Shown in pieces: positions 23,683-24,996 of a stretch of 24,996 nt of DNA. Numbering within the stretch: position 1 is the first letter of the stretch; each line of letters starts with the position of its first letter. Position numbers and translations under genes: made by a program. The notes below the pieces were generated by a model. That model worked only from the letters and a program-made list of their open reading frames with translations. It did not search any database and was not told the DNA's origin. The DNA lies in NCBI GenBank assembly GCA_037439425.1, contig JBBIWA010000080.1, forward strand, positions 1-24,996. Reading direction: 5' to 3'. The DNA comes from JBBIWA01 sp037439425. GTDB taxonomy: Bacteria > Acidobacteriota > Blastocatellia > RBC074.

Positions 23683-24561
23683 TCACCGCAGGTCGAGTTT
23701 CTCGTAGGTGGTCAGCTCAAATCCAGCCGCCTGAATGGCAGCGCGGAGGCGCGGGCTTGTGAGAGCTGCGAGTTCACGCGTGCCGCCCGGATTTTCGCGC
23801 TTGAGTGCTTCCTCAGCATCTGTGGCAAGGGGATGGGCATAGATCTCGCTTGCCCGTCTCTCCATCTGCGCCAGCAAACCAAGCAGGTAATCTTCATTCA
23901 TCTCCCCGCTCTGAAGTAAGCCGTAGACTTTCTCCGGATAGGCAAACCCGCGCCCCTGCAGCCGTCGCTCGCAATAACGACCGAGCAGGTTGAAGACTGT
24001 ACCCCATAACAGCTTGAGAGGCCAGTGGCGGCGATCAAGCTTCAGGCTCAGGCCTATCTCGCCTTTGACAATGCGCACGTGGCGCACGCCATATTCTTCG
24101 CACAACTCGATCAGATGGGTGAAGATCGTCGGGTGCATATGCAGATGTGTGTGGCCATCAACGTGAGAGAAGGGGAGCCCAGTGGCGACGAACTTATCGA
24201 ACTGCGCGCGCATCTCCCGCCGGATCTGGAGCCGCGCTGCTGGACTGAAGTAATAATGCAGGCCAGCGCGCAATGAGCTGCGCCTGAAATTCCCTTCGCT
24301 ATCAACCAGGCGAGGGATCTCTCTCGGCGGCAATGCAGCCCGGCCAAGCACCAGCACCAGGTGCAATCCCACCGCCAGACTCGGATGAGCTTTGGCCAAT
24401 CGCACGGCGTCATCTGCCGCGCGTTCGTTGACCATTAAACTCGCGCTTGTCAGCACGCCGTCGCGGTGTGCTTGAATGATGGCGCGATTGACTGCTTCCG
24501 AGTAACCGAAGTCGTCGCCAGTAATGATCAATGGGATTTTTGACGCGGGTTCGCTGGTCAT
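23683..24561 (-). CDS. hpnK: ChbG/HpnK-family carbohydrate or hopanoid-associated deacetylase
   Basis: 292 residues. Motifs match the YdjC/ChbG fold: ITGDDFGYSEAVNRAI with metal ligand D17, VLTSASLMVNERAA, VGLHLVLV with H67, and SHVDGHTHLHMHP with H133, D135 and H137. The GVLTSASLMVN and GLHLVL wording is closest to the HpnK subgroup, which is named for its neighbourhood with hopanoid genes. ChbG itself removes acetyl from diacetylchitobiose. No hopanoid gene is in this window, so the sub-family name is tentative. The ATG at 24561 has a weak upstream site. Confidence 0.85.
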   Translation of the reverse strand: MTSEPASKIPLIITGDDFGYSEAVNRAIIQAHRDGVLTSASLMVNERAADDAVRLAKAHPSLAVGLHLVLVLGRAALPPREIPRLVDSEGNFRRSSLRAGLHYYFSPAARLQIRREMRAQFDKFVATGLPFSHVDGHTHLHMHPTIFTHLIELCEEYGVRHVRIVKGEIGLSLKLDRRHWPLKLLWGTVFNLLGRYCERRLQGRGFAYPEKVYGLLQSGEMNEDYLLGLLAQMERRASEIYAHPLATDAEEALKRENPGGTRELAALTSPRLRAAIQAAGFELTTYEKLDLR

Positions 24562-24996
24562 AGATCAATCTAGGGCGAAGCGGTTATAGATTTCAAGAAA
24601 GGTGGGGTGACTCACCCTGGGTACGCGCGCGGTGAGCGCGCTCATCTCTCCTCACTGAACTGCCTGGGCAAAGCCAGCGCGCGTTGAGCACCCTTGCTCC
24701 TCTCACTGGACTGCCAAGGTGATGCCTCCATGCGCGCCAGGATAAGTTGTTGTCTGAATGATTGTACATATGTTACGAGGACGATGTAATGCGATGCAGC
24801 AGTCTGACGACCCCACCGGGCAGCTTTTGCAGCTTCCTCTTCCCAGGCCGTTCGGCCAATGCTTCCAAACACTCGGCCCACCCCTCACTTCTCCAATGCC
24901 ACAGCACCACTCTCTTGACTTCGGCGGCGAGTGTGTTTCCAAACACGCCACCAGCTCCCCCTGCGCTCCACGTCCAACTGAGGTCCACAGCAGCTT
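24562..24996. other. Right edge, no firm gene
   Basis: No gene can be called firmly. A minus-strand frame from 24988 to 24773 reads like protein in part (AEVKRVVLWHW, ECLEALAERPGKRKLQKLPGG) and may be the end of a gene entering from outside the window, but I recognise no family. A 14-base imperfect direct repeat CTCACTG(A/G)ACTGCC lies at 24651-24664 and 24702-24715. A GTGTTTCCAAACAC palindrome lies near 24932-24945. Confidence 0.4.
24616..24641 (+). repeat. REP-like palindrome
   Basis: CCTGGGTACGC followed by a GCGCGC-GGTGA-GCGCGC hairpin (24625-24630 with 24636-24641). The 11-base opening is identical to 16322-16332. Confidence 0.45.

Noticed and set aside
24773..24988. Minus-strand frame at the right edge as a gene
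   Set aside because: Some segments look protein-like, but no family is recognised, its upstream part is outside the window, and competing frames overlap it; mentioned only in the edge entry.

Overview
The window is a GC-rich, densely coded bacterial chromosome segment with genes on both strands. The gene set suggests an acidobacterium, possibly Blastocatellia-like, but this is inferred from overall character and not from a marker gene. The supporting points are several secreted hydrolases and peptidases of that style, an HpnK-type deacetylase, an Obg/NadD/RsfS/RlmH block beside L21/L27, and intergenic palindromes. No rRNA, tRNA, CRISPR array, transposase or phage gene was recognised.

Layout. 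Positions 1-3410 (minus strand) hold an unknown exported protein, a MOFRL-family glycerate 2-kinase, a RimJ/RimL-type acetyltransferase and the broken N-terminus of a second GNAT enzyme. At 3582-5210 (plus) is an exported N-acyl-D-amino-acid deacylase-like amidohydrolase that lacks the family's bridging cysteine. At 5634-6737 (minus) is an exported M48 metalloprotease with a three-copy C-terminal repeat. Positions 7004-12979 (plus) look like a carboxylate or sugar-acid uptake and breakdown block: a DASS transporter, an MFS transporter, an RraA-like aldolase, an HpcH/HpaI aldolase and an LDH2-family oxidoreductase. The glycerate kinase upstream could take the three-carbon product. A small membrane-anchored protein follows at 12993.

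The most interesting locus is 13579-14088 (plus). It is an exported rhodanese whose frame is interrupted by one TGA exactly where related proteins have cysteine (YCS-stop-PDEATSA, against YCxCPxE). The domain continues in frame to a normal TAA. A hairpin with a G-containing apical loop starts 8 nt after the TGA and has the spacing expected of a bacterial SECIS. I read it as a candidate selenoprotein. A recent nonsense mutation or a sequencing error is the alternative.

Positions 14161-18294 (minus) are housekeeping: a DksA/TraR zinc-finger protein, rlmH, rsfS, nadD, obgE, rpmA and rplU. A near-consensus sigma-70 promoter (18331-18360) lies in front of rplU. Just beyond it, at 18377-18614, is an unexplained 238-nt element closed by two perfect inverted repeats of 11 and 10 bp and filled with smaller hairpins. 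It is either a structured RNA or a MITE-like element. Positions 18689-24561 (minus) carry a membrane-anchored alpha/beta hydrolase, a TPR protein, an S9 prolyl-oligopeptidase-family peptidase, a small C-terminally anchored protein and an HpnK/ChbG-type deacetylase. Intergenic DNA carries dispersed repeats, one of which supplies the ribosome binding site of nadD.
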